This document shows positions 9,227-18,122 of a DNA stretch of 64,000 nucleotides, in pieces. Positions within the stretch are counted from its first letter, which is position 1. Each line of letters begins with the position of its first letter. This stretch comes from Trebonia sp963811335 (GTDB taxonomy: Bacteria > Actinomycetota > Actinomycetes > Streptosporangiales > Streptosporangiaceae), in assembly GCA_963811335.1 (NCBI GenBank), contig CAWERB010000022.1, positions 360,631 to 424,630 of the forward strand, given 5' to 3'. The notes below the pieces were generated by a model, which saw nothing but the letters and a program-made list of their open reading frames with translations, was not told the origin of the DNA and did no database searches. The position numbers were made by a program, and so were the translations under genes.

Positions 9227-9690
9227 TGGACGCCCTCCGAGGCCGCCGCCAGGGCGGCCTTCACGATGTTGTGGTAGCCGGTGCACCGGCAGATGTTGCC
9301 CTCGAGGCCCGCGCGGACCTCGGCCTCGGTCGGCGACGGGTTCTCCTTGAGCATGGAGACGATCGCCATGACCATGCCGGGGGTGCAGTAACCGCACTGC
9401 AGCCCGTGCTCGTTGTGGAACGCCCGCTGCACCGGGTGCATCTCGCCGGACGCGGACGCCAGGCCCTCCAGCGTGGTCACCTCGCGGCCCTCCGCCTGGG
9501 CGGCCAGCACGGTGCACGACTTGACCGACTCGCCGTCGAGCAGCACCGTGCAGGCACCGCAGGACGTGGTGTCGCAGCCGATGTTGGTGGCGGTGAGGTT
9601 GACGTTGTCGCGCAGGTAGTGCACGAGCAGCGTCCGGTCCTCGACGTCCGCGGTGACGTCCTTGCCGTTGACGGTCAGTGAGACCTTCAC
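9223..9690 (-). CDS. coxS: (2Fe-2S)-binding subunit (CoxS-like)
   Basis: A 155-residue two-cluster ferredoxin-like subunit. The plant-type [2Fe-2S] motif is CDTTSCGACTVLLDG. The C-terminal helical cluster has CGYCTPGM and ICRCTGYHNI. It relays electrons between the molybdenum site in CoxL and FAD in CoxM. I chose the GTG at 9690 (VKVSLTVNG), which makes a GTGA overlap with the stop of coxL. The in-frame ATG at 9720 would extend the protein into coxL. Confidence 0.87.
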   Translation of the reverse strand: MKVSLTVNGKDVTADVEDRTLLVHYLRDNVNLTATNIGCDTTSCGACTVLLDGESVKSCTVLAAQAEGREVTTLEGLASASGEMHPVQRAFHNEHGLQCGYCTPGMVMAIVSMLKENPSPTEAEVRAGLEGNICRCTGYHNIVKAALAAASEGVQ

Positions 9691-11996
9691 TTCGAGCTCG
9701 CCTTCTGGATAGCGGTCCAAACACGTTCCGGGGTCATCGGCATGTCGATGTGCCGGACGCCGAGGTGCGAGACGGCGTCGATGACCGCGTTGTGCACGGC
9801 CGGGGTGGCCCCGATCGTGCCCGCCTCGCCGATGCCCTTGACACCGAGCGGGTTCAGCGGCGTCGACGTCTCGCTGGTGACCAGCTCGAAGCTGGGCAGC
9901 TCGGCGGCGGTGATCGCGCCGTAGTCCATCAGCGTGGCGGTCAGCGGGTTGCCGTCGGCGTCGTAGAGCACTTCCTCGACGAGCGCCTGCGCGGCGCCCT
10001 GCGCGATGCCGCCGTGCCGCTGGCCCTCCAGCAGGAGCGGGTTGAGCACCGGGCCCGCGTCGTCGGCGGTGACGTGCCGCAGCAGGGTGACCTTGCCGGT
10101 CTCGGTGTCGACCTCGACGAGCGACAGCTGCGAGCCGAACGGGAACGTCGGCGCGTCGGCGGTGAACCGCACGTTAGCGACGATCAGCCCCTGGTCGGCG
10201 GCCGCGGCCACCTGCGCCCAGGACAGCGACTTGTCCGGGTCGCCCTTGATGCGCCACACGCCGCTGGCGGCGTCGAGCTCGACGTCGGCCTCGGCGGCCT
10301 CGAAGAGCTCGGCCGCCTTCTTGCCCGCCTCGTCCTTGACCTCGAGCGCCGCCTTCTGCACGGCCGAGCCGCCGAGCTGCAGCGAGCGGGACGCGTAGGT
10401 GCCGACGCCGTCCGGGATCAGGTCGGTGTCGCCGTGGATGACCTCGATCTTGTCCATCGGGATGCCGAGCTCTTCCGTGACGAGCATCGCGTAGGCGGTG
10501 TGGTGGCCCTGGCCGTGCGAGGACGAGCCGGTGTACACGGTGGCGGTACCGTCGTCGTGCACCTCGACCTTGGCGGTCTCGCCCGCCCCGGCGTCGGCGG
10601 CGGTGATCTCCACGTAGGAGGCGAGGCCGATGCCGAGCTGCTTGGTGTCGCCCGCCTCGCGGCGGCGCGCCTGCTCCGCCCGCAGCTCGTCGTAGCCGGC
10701 GGCGGCGAGCACCTTGTCGAGCGCGGCCTCGTAGTCGCCGCAGTCGTACGGCGCGCCCATCTTGGTGACGAACGGGAACTGCCCGGGCTGGATGAAGTTG
10801 CGCTTGCGCACCACGACCGGGTCGACGCCCGCCTCGGCCGCGAACCAGTCCACCACCCGCTCGACGGTGGCCGCGGCCTCGGGCCGCCCGGCGCCGCGGT
10901 AGGCACTGATCGGCGTGGCGTTGGTGACCACCGCCTTGTAGTTGGCCTCGACCTTCGGGATGTCGTAGACGCCCGGCGCCATCAGGTTGGTGAGCATGGG
11001 CAGGAAGCCGCCCATCCGCGAGTAGGCGCCCGAGTCCTGCACGACGTCGAGCCGGTAGGCCTTGATGTGGCCCTCGCGGTCGCCGCCCATCTTGACGTGG
11101 TGGACCTGGGCGCGGCCCTGGGTCATGGCGAGCAGGTTCTCGCTGCGGGTCTCCGCCCAGCGGACCGGCCGGCCGGTGTGCTTGGCCGCCCAGGCGATGA
11201 CGATCTGCTCGCGGTCCACGCCGATCTTGGCGCCGAAGCCGCCGCCGACGTCGGGCGCGACCACCCGGATCGCGTCCGGCGGCAGCCCGATGGCGGTGAG
11301 GATCAGCCGGGAGAGCTGGGCGTTCTGGGTGGACGTCCAGACGGTGAGCTTCCCGTCCTTCCAGACGGCGGCCGTGGCCCGGCCCTCCATCGGCAGGCAG
11401 GCGACCCGCTGGTTGACCACGTCGCCCTCGACGATGACCTCGCAGCCGTCGAAGATGGAGTCGTCGCCGATCGGCCGCGCGCCCGTGACGCACACGTTGG
11501 TGCCCGCGTCGGGGTACAGCAGCGAGTCGCCGGCCAGCGCGGCGTCGATGGTGGTCACCGCGGGCAGCGGCTCGTAGTCGACGCTCACCAGCTCCGCGAC
11601 GTCCTCGCCCGCGTACGTGCTGTCGGTGAGGACGAGCGCGACCGGCTCGCCGACGTAGCGGACCCGGTCGATGGCCAGGAGCGGCTCCTGCCACACCCCG
11701 CCAAGCGGGGCGGGGCCCTCCGCCGGCGGCGCGTCGTCCGGCGCCGGCTCCGGCGGCGGCGGCATCGGCAGGTCGGTCATGTCCGCCACGGTCAGCACCG
11801 CGACCACCCCTGGCGCCGCAAGCGCCTCGGTGGTGTCAATGCCAGTGATCAGGGCGTGCGCGACGGTCGACCGGACGAACGTGGCCCGTACCGCGCCTTC
11901 AAGGTCAGGTTCGCGCAAGTCGTCGACGTAGACGCCGCCCGAGGTGAGAAGCCGCGGATCCTCCGTACGGATCACCCGCGTGCCCAGAATGCTCAT
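9687..11996 (-). CDS. coxL: Molybdopterin-binding subunit, form II CoxL-like
   Basis: A 769-residue large subunit of a xanthine dehydrogenase/CO dehydrogenase family hydroxylase, intact end to end. Molybdopterin-binding segments such as DVGGGFGAK and GQGHHTAYA are present, with the conserved Glu in KGIGEAGTIG near the C-terminus. The active-site loop reads AYRGAGR, which defines form II. Form I CO dehydrogenases carry AYxCSFR with the Cys that binds Cu. The substrate is therefore uncertain and may be an aldehyde, purine or other heterocycle rather than CO. No CoxD/E/F/G maturation genes lie beside it. It is first in the operon, with divergent upstream space to the permease gene. Confidence 0.87.
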   Translation of the reverse strand: MSILGTRVIRTEDPRLLTSGGVYVDDLREPDLEGAVRATFVRSTVAHALITGIDTTEALAAPGVVAVLTVADMTDLPMPPPPEPAPDDAPPAEGPAPLGGVWQEPLLAIDRVRYVGEPVALVLTDSTYAGEDVAELVSVDYEPLPAVTTIDAALAGDSLLYPDAGTNVCVTGARPIGDDSIFDGCEVIVEGDVVNQRVACLPMEGRATAAVWKDGKLTVWTSTQNAQLSRLILTAIGLPPDAIRVVAPDVGGGFGAKIGVDREQIVIAWAAKHTGRPVRWAETRSENLLAMTQGRAQVHHVKMGGDREGHIKAYRLDVVQDSGAYSRMGGFLPMLTNLMAPGVYDIPKVEANYKAVVTNATPISAYRGAGRPEAAATVERVVDWFAAEAGVDPVVVRKRNFIQPGQFPFVTKMGAPYDCGDYEAALDKVLAAAGYDELRAEQARRREAGDTKQLGIGLASYVEITAADAGAGETAKVEVHDDGTATVYTGSSSHGQGHHTAYAMLVTEELGIPMDKIEVIHGDTDLIPDGVGTYASRSLQLGGSAVQKAALEVKDEAGKKAAELFEAAEADVELDAASGVWRIKGDPDKSLSWAQVAAAADQGLIVANVRFTADAPTFPFGSQLSLVEVDTETGKVTLLRHVTADDAGPVLNPLLLEGQRHGGIAQGAAQALVEEVLYDADGNPLTATLMDYGAITAAELPSFELVTSETSTPLNPLGVKGIGEAGTIGATPAVHNAVIDAVSHLGVRHIDMPMTPERVWTAIQKASSK

Positions 11997-12390
11997 TTAT
12001 CCTCCGCTGATACGGCCTTTCCCGCGAACCTACACCCTGCGGGGAAGGCGCTACTAGCCTCGGTTACGCAACGACACGCACCGCCCGTTGTGGCCATACC
12101 ACGAGGTAGCAGGCCCGAAAGTTGTAGTCACAACGGGACTTCTAGATGGCGTTTCGCTGCCCGTACATAAACACCAAGGGTCAATATCCAGAACGGAGGC
12201 GGGCGACACTCTCCCGGGCAATTTCCGCCCCCGGCGAACAAGGCCGCCGCGCCCAGCTGCTACCGCGGCGTGACGAGGGTCTCGCCATGGCGCGAGGCCG
12301 GCCGGGTAGCGGTAGCACCACCGCGCGGGCTGCCGCGGCCGCGCCGCGGCCCGGTTTTGCGTCCCCCCGGAGAGCTTGGAGAATGACCTG
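11997..12390. other. Divergent intergenic region, cox operon / permease
   Basis: 394 bases separate the divergently oriented coxL and permease genes and must hold both promoters. It is noticeably less GC-rich near 12050-12190 than its surroundings. I see no riboswitch or convincing operator. Confidence 0.5.
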
Positions 12391-13812
12391 GTGCACTCGT
12401 CCGCGGCAGCCGAGGCGGTCTCGGCCGCGGCCCTCATCGTGGTGCTCGCCTGGGCGGTGCGGCGGCCTCGCGGGTGGCCAGAGGCCGCGGCGGCGGTGCC
12501 CGCCGCGCTGCTCGCGGTGCTGATCCGCGCGGAGTCCGTGTCCGCCGCGCTCGCCGAGGCACGACGGCTCGCGCCGGTGGTCGGTTTCCTCGCCTGCGTT
12601 CTGGTGCTGGCGAAACTGTGCGACGACGACGGGCTGTTCCGTTACCTCGGGGCGTGGCTGAGCGACTCGACTGCGCGCGTGAAGGTGAAGGTGAAGGCCG
12701 GGGGCGGGGACAGGGGGCGGCGGCAGGCAGGCCCGCGGCTGCTCATCCGGGTGTTCGTCGTGGCGGCGGCGACGACCGCCGTGCTGTCGCTTGACGCCAC
12801 CGTGGTGCTGCTCACCCCCGTGGTGCTCATCGCCGCGGCGAAGCTGCGGCTGCGGGCGCGCCCGCACGCGTACGCCTGCGCGCACCTGGCGAACTCCGCG
12901 TCCTTGCTGCTGCCGGTCTCCAACCTGACCAACCTGCTCGCGTTCTCGGTGAGCGGGCTGTCCTTCGGCGGGTTCGCCGCGCTCATGGCGCTGCCCTGGC
13001 TGGCGGCGATCGGCGTCGAGTACGTGGTGATCAGCCGGTTCTTCGCGGCGGACCTGGGCCGGGCGGCCGCACCTGCGGGCATTTCCGTGGTGCCCGCGCC
13101 CGTCGGTCCGGGGAGCGGTCACGGCGGCACGGCGGTGGAACACGCTCACGTTCTGGATGACGGGGACGGCGGCGGCGCGCGGGGCGGGGCCGCGCGGACG
13201 GCGGATGCGCCGCGGACGCCGGTGTTCTCACTGGTCGTGCTCGGTCTGACGCTCGGCGGGTTCGCGGTGGCGTCGGCGGCGGGAGCGAACCCGGCGTGGG
13301 CGGCGCTCGGCGGTGCGCTTGTCCTCGCCGTACGGGCGCTCGCGCGCGGCGAGACGACCGCCGCGGCCATCGCGCGGAGCGCGGACGTGCCGTTCCTGCT
13401 GTTCGTGATCGCGCTGGGGATCGTGGTCGTCGCCGTGGTGGACAACGGCCTGCAGGCGGCGCTGCGGCCGGTGCTGCCTGGTGGTTCCTCGCTGCCCGCG
13501 CTGCTCGCGGTCGCCGCGCTCGCGGCCGCGCTCGCGGCGACCGTGAACAACCTGCCGGCCGTGCTCGTGCTGCTTCCGCTCGTGGCGGCGCCAGGCGCCG
13601 GGCCTGGAGCGGTGCTCGCGGTGCTGATCGGCGTGAACATCGGGCCCAACCTCACCTACACGGGCTCGCTCGCCACGCTGTTGTGGCGGCGCGTGCTGCG
13701 CGAGTTCGACGCCGACGTGGCGCTCTGGGAATTCACCAGGCTCGGGGTGGCGGCCGTCGTGCCCGCGCTGCTGCTTTGCGTGACCTGCCTGTGGCTGTCG
13801 CTACTCGTGTGA
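12391..13812 (+). CDS. ArsB/NhaD-superfamily (SLC13-type) permease
   Basis: A roughly 473-residue integral membrane transporter with 10 or more hydrophobic segments. The motif NSASLLLPVSNLTNLLAF is the hallmark loop of the ArsB/NhaD ion-transporter superfamily, mirrored in the C-terminal half by TVNNLPAVLVLLPLVA and NIGPNLTYTGSLATLLW. This shows the inverted two-fold repeat expected for the fold. It probably exports arsenite or another anion, or exchanges cations. The absence of ars regulators nearby leaves the substrate open. I chose the GTG at 12391, with GGAG 9 bases upstream, over a TTG at 12376 that has worse spacing. A His/Asp/Gly-rich cytoplasmic loop (near residues 235-260) may bind metal. 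Confidence 0.78.
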   Translation: MHSSAAAEAVSAAALIVVLAWAVRRPRGWPEAAAAVPAALLAVLIRAESVSAALAEARRLAPVVGFLACVLVLAKLCDDDGLFRYLGAWLSDSTARVKVKVKAGGGDRGRRQAGPRLLIRVFVVAAATTAVLSLDATVVLLTPVVLIAAAKLRLRARPHAYACAHLANSASLLLPVSNLTNLLAFSVSGLSFGGFAALMALPWLAAIGVEYVVISRFFAADLGRAAAPAGISVVPAPVGPGSGHGGTAVEHAHVLDDGDGGGARGGAARTADAPRTPVFSLVVLGLTLGGFAVASAAGANPAWAALGGALVLAVRALARGETTAAAIARSADVPFLLFVIALGIVVVAVVDNGLQAALRPVLPGGSSLPALLAVAALAAALAATVNNLPAVLVLLPLVAAPGAGPGAVLAVLIGVNIGPNLTYTGSLATLLWRRVLREFDADVALWEFTRLGVAAVVPALLLCVTCLWLSLLV

Positions 13813-14049
13813 AAGGAGTCCTCTAGAGGAAAAGCCACGCCGCAGCCGCGCCGGACCCGGCATATTTCCTGGTACGTTACGCTGCAAATGGCAATGCTTT
13901 CATGCCGGAGTGCCGTCCGGCCAGGGTCCCGCGCTTGGCCGGTCGCATCTGTAATCAATGATCCGCTTGGTTCTCCCGGGGCGCCCGTGGTGAATTCGGC
14001 GGATAACTCGTAATTGATCGTTGTCACTTCAAGAACGGGATCGCGGCCC

Positions 14050-14943
14050 ATGCCAGCAGAGGACCGAGCCGGCCGGGCTGTCGGCGTGGACCGCCTGCAA
14101 CCGGGCGACCACGCGTTCCTCGCCTTCTCCGACGACGAGGACCGGTGGGACGTGCTCACCGTCTTCACTCAGCAGGGGTTCGCGCGCAACGAGAAGGTCG
14201 CGCTGCTCATCGACGTCGGCTACTCCCCCGACGCGGTGGCGGCCCGGGTGGCCGGCGGCGCGGCGGCCGCGCGCGGCGCACTGCGGGAGCGGCGGCTCGT
14301 GGTGTCGGGCGCGCCGCGGTTCGAGCGCGGGAAATTCGATGCCGGCCGGCTGGTCGAGGGAGTGCGCAGGCGGATCGGCACCGCGCGCGCCGAGGGGTTC
14401 AGCGGGCTGCGCAGCGCGAGCGAGATGTCGCTCGCCGTCGCCCCCGTCGACCACCTCGGCCAGGCCGTCGAGTACGAGACCGCGCTGCACGCGGCGCTGT
14501 TCTGCGGCCAGCGCCACGAGGAGCCAAGCGCGCACTACACCGCGCTGTGCCAGTGGGACGTGCGGCTGTTCGGCCAGACCGGGGCGATGGCCGCGGCGCG
14601 TGACGTGCACCCGCTGGTCCTGCTGCCCCGGCTCGGCACGCTGCACGCGGCCGTCACGGGCAGCCGGCTCGTCCTCACCGGGGACAGCGACCTGAGCAGC
14701 CGGGCGGAGTGGAACCGGGCGCTGCGCTCGCTGGCCGGCCGGCCGGAAGACACGCTCGTGCTCGACATCAGCGACCTGTCCTTCTTCGACGCGCACAGCG
14801 CGGGCGCGGTGCTGCGCATGGCGGCGGCGCTGCCCGCGCCGCGACGGCTCGAGGTCTGGTGCCGCAGCGCGCAGCGGCGCATGCTGCACGCGCTCGGCGC
14901 CAGGTCCCTCCCCCGGCTGTCGATCGTCACCAAGCGGCTGTGA
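14050..14943 (+). CDS. MEDS domain plus STAS domain regulator
   Basis: About 297 residues. The N-terminal half (LQPGDHAFLAFSDDEDRW through roughly residue 180) is a MEDS domain, a sensory module of the DcmR type. The C-terminal half (from TLHAAVTGSRLVLTGDSDLS) is a STAS domain like those of anti-sigma-factor antagonists. It carries LVLDISDLSFFDAHSAGAVLRM, where the Ser of HSAG is at the phosphorylation position. It is probably a partner-switching regulator responding to a small-molecule or stress signal. The next gene overlaps by GTGA. I took the ATG at 14050; a TTG 36 bases upstream is also in frame. Confidence 0.78.
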   Translation: MPAEDRAGRAVGVDRLQPGDHAFLAFSDDEDRWDVLTVFTQQGFARNEKVALLIDVGYSPDAVAARVAGGAAAARGALRERRLVVSGAPRFERGKFDAGRLVEGVRRRIGTARAEGFSGLRSASEMSLAVAPVDHLGQAVEYETALHAALFCGQRHEEPSAHYTALCQWDVRLFGQTGAMAAARDVHPLVLLPRLGTLHAAVTGSRLVLTGDSDLSSRAEWNRALRSLAGRPEDTLVLDISDLSFFDAHSAGAVLRMAAALPAPRRLEVWCRSAQRRMLHALGARSLPRLSIVTKRL

Positions 14944-15692
14944 CCGGGAGCGGGTCACGGGGCGGGTCACCGACCGGGTCACGGGGCGGGCGCGGGCTCG
15001 CCGTCAGGAACCCGGAGGCGCTGATCTTCGCCGCCGACATGTACGCCGTGCAGCTGGATCAGCTCGCCGCGCTCACCGGGGACCCGCGAGCGGCGCGGGC
15101 GGCGGCGGCCCGGTGGCGCGAGCTCGGCTACGTGCAGACGGCCCGGCTGAGCGCCGGCCCTGACTGGCTGTGGGTGACCAGGCAGGGGCTTGCCGCCTGC
15201 GGGCTCGCCTACTCCCCGGCGCGGCCCGCGCTGTCCCGGCTCGCGCACATCAGGGCCGTCGCGGCCGTCCGGCTGGCGCTCGAGGGCACCGCCGGCTACC
15301 GCTCAGCCGGCGCGTACTGGCGGTGCGAGCGGCGCCTGCGGGCCAGGCACGGGGTCGGCCTGCGGCAGCACTTGCCCGATGCCGAGGTGCACTGGCCGGA
15401 CGCTGCGCCGGTCGCGTGGGCCGGCGAGTGCTGGGCGGTCGAGGCGGAGCTCTCGCCCAAGACGGCGCCGCGGACCGCGGCGATCATGCGGGAGATCCTC
15501 GGGCGCACCGGGGACTACGGCTGCCCGGCCGCCGACGCGGCGGTCCCCGGCCGCCCGCCACGGCACGCCCGCGTGCTGTACCTGTGCTCGCCCGCCGCAC
15601 TCGGCACGGTGGTGCGCGCCAGGGACTCGCTCGGCCCGCTCGGCGCCCGGGTCGAGGTCCGCGACCTGCCCCCTGGCGCCCCGCTCGCGTAG
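14940..15692 (+). CDS. Replication-relaxation family protein
   Basis: About 250 residues. The segment AADMYAVQLDQLAALTGD followed by RWRELGYVQTARL and DWLWVTRQGL is a winged-helix DNA-binding domain typical of the actinobacterial replication-relaxation family. The C-terminal half (WAVEAELSPKTAPRT) looks like the restriction-endonuclease-like half of that family. Its GTG start at 14940 overlaps the MEDS-STAS stop as GTGA. It precedes an FtsK/TraD-like ATPase. The family accompanies such ATPases on mobile elements, so a role in DNA processing or transfer is inferred. Confidence 0.68.
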   Translation: MTGSGSRGGSPTGSRGGRGLAVRNPEALIFAADMYAVQLDQLAALTGDPRAARAAAARWRELGYVQTARLSAGPDWLWVTRQGLAACGLAYSPARPALSRLAHIRAVAAVRLALEGTAGYRSAGAYWRCERRLRARHGVGLRQHLPDAEVHWPDAAPVAWAGECWAVEAELSPKTAPRTAAIMREILGRTGDYGCPAADAAVPGRPPRHARVLYLCSPAALGTVVRARDSLGPLGARVEVRDLPPGAPLA

Positions 15693-15701
15693 CGAGCGGG
15701 G
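15679..15701 (+). terminator. Perfect hairpin overlapping the replication-relaxation stop codon
   Basis: CCCCGCTCGC and GCGAGCGGGG pair perfectly around a GTA loop, and the TAG stop (15690-15692) lies in the loop and stem edge. No U-tract follows, so it could be a terminator or an mRNA-stabilising hairpin. Confidence 0.5.
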
Positions 15702-15800
15702 CGGCGCGTCTCGTATTGTCACCGCTTGACCGCTGAAGGCGTCATGATCGTGAAGAGTTTTGGAGTCGTGAAGGCTTTCTGGCGTGATAACGCGATAAAC

Positions 15801-15824
15801 CACTCATGGTCTAAATCATGAGTG
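15801..15824. repeat. Short inverted repeat upstream of the FtsK-like gene
   Basis: CACTCAT and ATGAGTG face each other with a 10-base spacer, in AT-richer intergenic DNA just ahead of the FtsK-like coding region. It has the size of an operator half-site pair. One arm overlaps the first possible GTG start (15822), which argues for using a later start such as 15951. Confidence 0.35.
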
Positions 15825-18065
15825 GCGGGGTTGCGACGCCATTTAGCCGGGGACGGGAATAGCCGTAAGGAAGATGTAAGAGATGAATTAGATATTTCGC
15901 TGGCCTTGTGTGGTGGAGTGAGCGCGTGGCCAGCGGGATCGGGTAGCGGGATGGGCCGCCAGCGTGCCTCGAATCCGTATCCGCACCATCCGCTGCGGCG
16001 GGCGGCGGGGCGCGGGGCGCTACGGCTCGGCCAGGGCGTCGCGCTGGTCGCGGTGGCGGTCCTGCTCGCGCCGGTGACGGTGACCGCGGTCGTCGCGTTC
16101 TGGTACGGGTGGTGGCGCGGGGTGCCAGCGCGGCGGGTCGCCGCGGGGGCCGTGTGGTGCCTGCCCATGGTAGCGGCCTGGCTGATCGCGGCCGCCGCAT
16201 GGCCAGTGCGCCAGGCGGGAGCGCTGCCCGCGTACGCGGCCGGGGCGGACGGAGCGGGTTATCCCGCCGGCGCCGGCCCGGGTACCTGGTGGTTCCGGAT
16301 GGCCGCGGCGCCGTACCGGGCGCTGGCGTCCATGTGGCAGCTCGCCGGGCACGGGCACCTTGCCGCCGCGGTGATCGCGGCCGCGCCGCCGGCGATACCG
16401 CTCGGGATCGCGGCCGGCGCGCTCGGCTGGGCTTACCGGCGGCTAAGGATGCGCAGCGGGGCCGGCGGGCTCACCCCGGAATCGGCTGGCGCGTTCGACC
16501 GGAGGCAGTGGCGGCACCAGGTGCGGGCCGCCCGGGCGCTCATCGCCGCGCCCGGGTCGCTGCCACTGCTTTCCCGCCGCGCAGACGTGGTGACCGGGGC
16601 CACCATCAGGGCTGTCGGGCCCGGTGCTGGCCAGCACAGTGCTGGCCAGCACGGGGCCCTGGCGATCCCGTATGAGCGGCTGCGCTCGCACCAGGTGGTC
16701 ATCGGGTCGACGGGGACGGGGAAGACCACGTTGCTGCTGCGGCTGTGGGCCGGGTTCATGGCCGCCGGGCTGCGCCGGTACGCCGCGGGCGACGGGCGGC
16801 GGCCGCTGCTCGTCGTGCTCGACTGCAAAGGCGGCGCGTCGTCCCGCAAGGTAGCCGACCGGACCCGGCGGGTGCTGCGCGACGCGGGAGCGCGGTCGAC
16901 CGCGGTCTGGCCGGACGAGGCGTCGCTCTCGCTGTGGACGCTGCCGCCCGATCACCTGGTGACCACGCTGCTCGACCTCATCGAGCACGGCACAGGGGGC
17001 GCCGCCTACTACACCGACGTGATGGAGGCGCTCGTCGCACTCGCGGTCTACGCGCCCTGCGGGCCGCCGGCCAGCTCGGCGGACTTCCTCACCAGGCTGG
17101 ACGCCGACTGGCTGGCCGCCGCCTACGCCGCGGCGGGCGACGGTGACGCGATCGCCACCATTCGTTCCGGCAAACGGGCGTTCGAGGACGTGCGGCTGCG
17201 GTTCCGCGCGCTGTGGCGGCGGCTCGGGGCGGGACTCGACGGCGGCTGGTCGTTCGCGGACTGCGACGCCTGGTACTGCGTGCTCGAGGGCACCGCGGAG
17301 GGCGCGGTCGCTGAGGCGCAGGCCCGGGCGCTTACCGACCTGCTCGCCTGCTACGCGCTGCGCGGGGAGAGGGAGATCTTGCTGTGCGTCGATGAGTTCT
17401 CCGCGGTGTCGAGGCGGCTGCCGATCTGGCGGCTGTACGAGCGGGCCAGGTCACTCGGCCTCGCCGTCCAGGTGTCGGCGCAGTCCTGGGAGGGACTCGC
17501 GGGCTCCGCGGACGAGCGGCAGCGGGTCGCCGCGACCGCCGATGGCGGGATCTGGCTGCTGCGCACGCCCAGGCCCGAGCCGGTGGCGGAACTGGCCGGG
17601 ACCATGCCGTCGGTGGACACGTCGCGGCGGTTCGCGGGCGCGGGCCCGTGGGACGATGACGGGTTGTCGCGGACCCGGCTCACCCCGGTGCTCGACGGGG
17701 ACCTGGTGCGGCGCCTCGACGTGGGGCAAGCCTGCTACGTGTACCGCGGCGAAGTGACGTTCTTGCAGGTCAAGCGACTGACAGGACGGCAGGCTGAGAT
17801 CGGGAGCGGGCTGGGCGTGCGCTCGCCTGACGGCGCGGCGCCTGCGGCGGCCGCGGCGTACCCGCAGTTCCCGGCGCCGTGGCCGGCCGGCGTCGGCGCC
17901 GATGGCCCGCCCACCGCGCCGCTGCCCGTCGCCGGCGCCGCGGCCGCCGCGTGGCCTGGAGCAGCGGGGCCAGGCCCGGGGAGGCCCGGGATGACGGTAC
18001 CGGGGCCTGCGCTGCCTGACGTCGGTGAACTGCTTGACGAGGCGTTCGGCGAGCGGCGCGGATGA
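15822..18065 (+). CDS. FtsK/TraD-like DNA-translocating ATPase
   Basis: Up to 747 residues. Hydrophobic segments near residues 70-135 and 170-205 anchor the protein in the membrane. The Walker A is VIGSTGTGKTTLLLR (near residue 290), with Walker B REILLCVDEFSAVSR (near residue 520). VQVSAQSWEGL is the sensor-like motif of the HerA/VirD4/FtsK class. The C-terminus is Pro/Ala-rich. It probably pumps DNA during conjugal transfer or a related process. The start is uncertain: GTG 15822 or ATG 15951 (MGRQR). Neighbours are a replication-relaxation protein and a J-domain protein, a recurring actinobacterial trio. I see no frameshift. A curious doubled palindrome lies at 16627-16656. Confidence 0.75.
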   Translation: MAGLRRHLAGDGNSRKEDVRDELDISLALCGGVSAWPAGSGSGMGRQRASNPYPHHPLRRAAGRGALRLGQGVALVAVAVLLAPVTVTAVVAFWYGWWRGVPARRVAAGAVWCLPMVAAWLIAAAAWPVRQAGALPAYAAGADGAGYPAGAGPGTWWFRMAAAPYRALASMWQLAGHGHLAAAVIAAAPPAIPLGIAAGALGWAYRRLRMRSGAGGLTPESAGAFDRRQWRHQVRAARALIAAPGSLPLLSRRADVVTGATIRAVGPGAGQHSAGQHGALAIPYERLRSHQVVIGSTGTGKTTLLLRLWAGFMAAGLRRYAAGDGRRPLLVVLDCKGGASSRKVADRTRRVLRDAGARSTAVWPDEASLSLWTLPPDHLVTTLLDLIEHGTGGAAYYTDVMEALVALAVYAPCGPPASSADFLTRLDADWLAAAYAAAGDGDAIATIRSGKRAFEDVRLRFRALWRRLGAGLDGGWSFADCDAWYCVLEGTAEGAVAEAQARALTDLLACYALRGEREILLCVDEFSAVSRRLPIWRLYERARSLGLAVQVSAQSWEGLAGSADERQRVAATADGGIWLLRTPRPEPVAELAGTMPSVDTSRRFAGAGPWDDDGLSRTRLTPVLDGDLVRRLDVGQACYVYRGEVTFLQVKRLTGRQAEIGSGLGVRSPDGAAPAAAAAYPQFPAPWPAGVGADGPPTAPLPVAGAAAAAWPGAAGPGPGRPGMTVPGPALPDVGELLDEAFGERRG

Positions 18066-18122
18066 CCCGCCACGGTCAGCGGCGGGTCACCGGTCACGGT
18101 CGGGATCGGGAGAGGAGAAGCG

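Noticed and set aside
8390..11996. Aerobic CO dehydrogenase as a firm call
   Set aside because: The active-site loop is AYRGAGR (form II) and lacks the Cys of form I, so CO oxidation cannot be claimed.
12391..13812. Dedicated arsenite resistance locus
   Set aside because: The permease has ArsB-like loops, but no arsR, arsC or other ars gene is adjacent.
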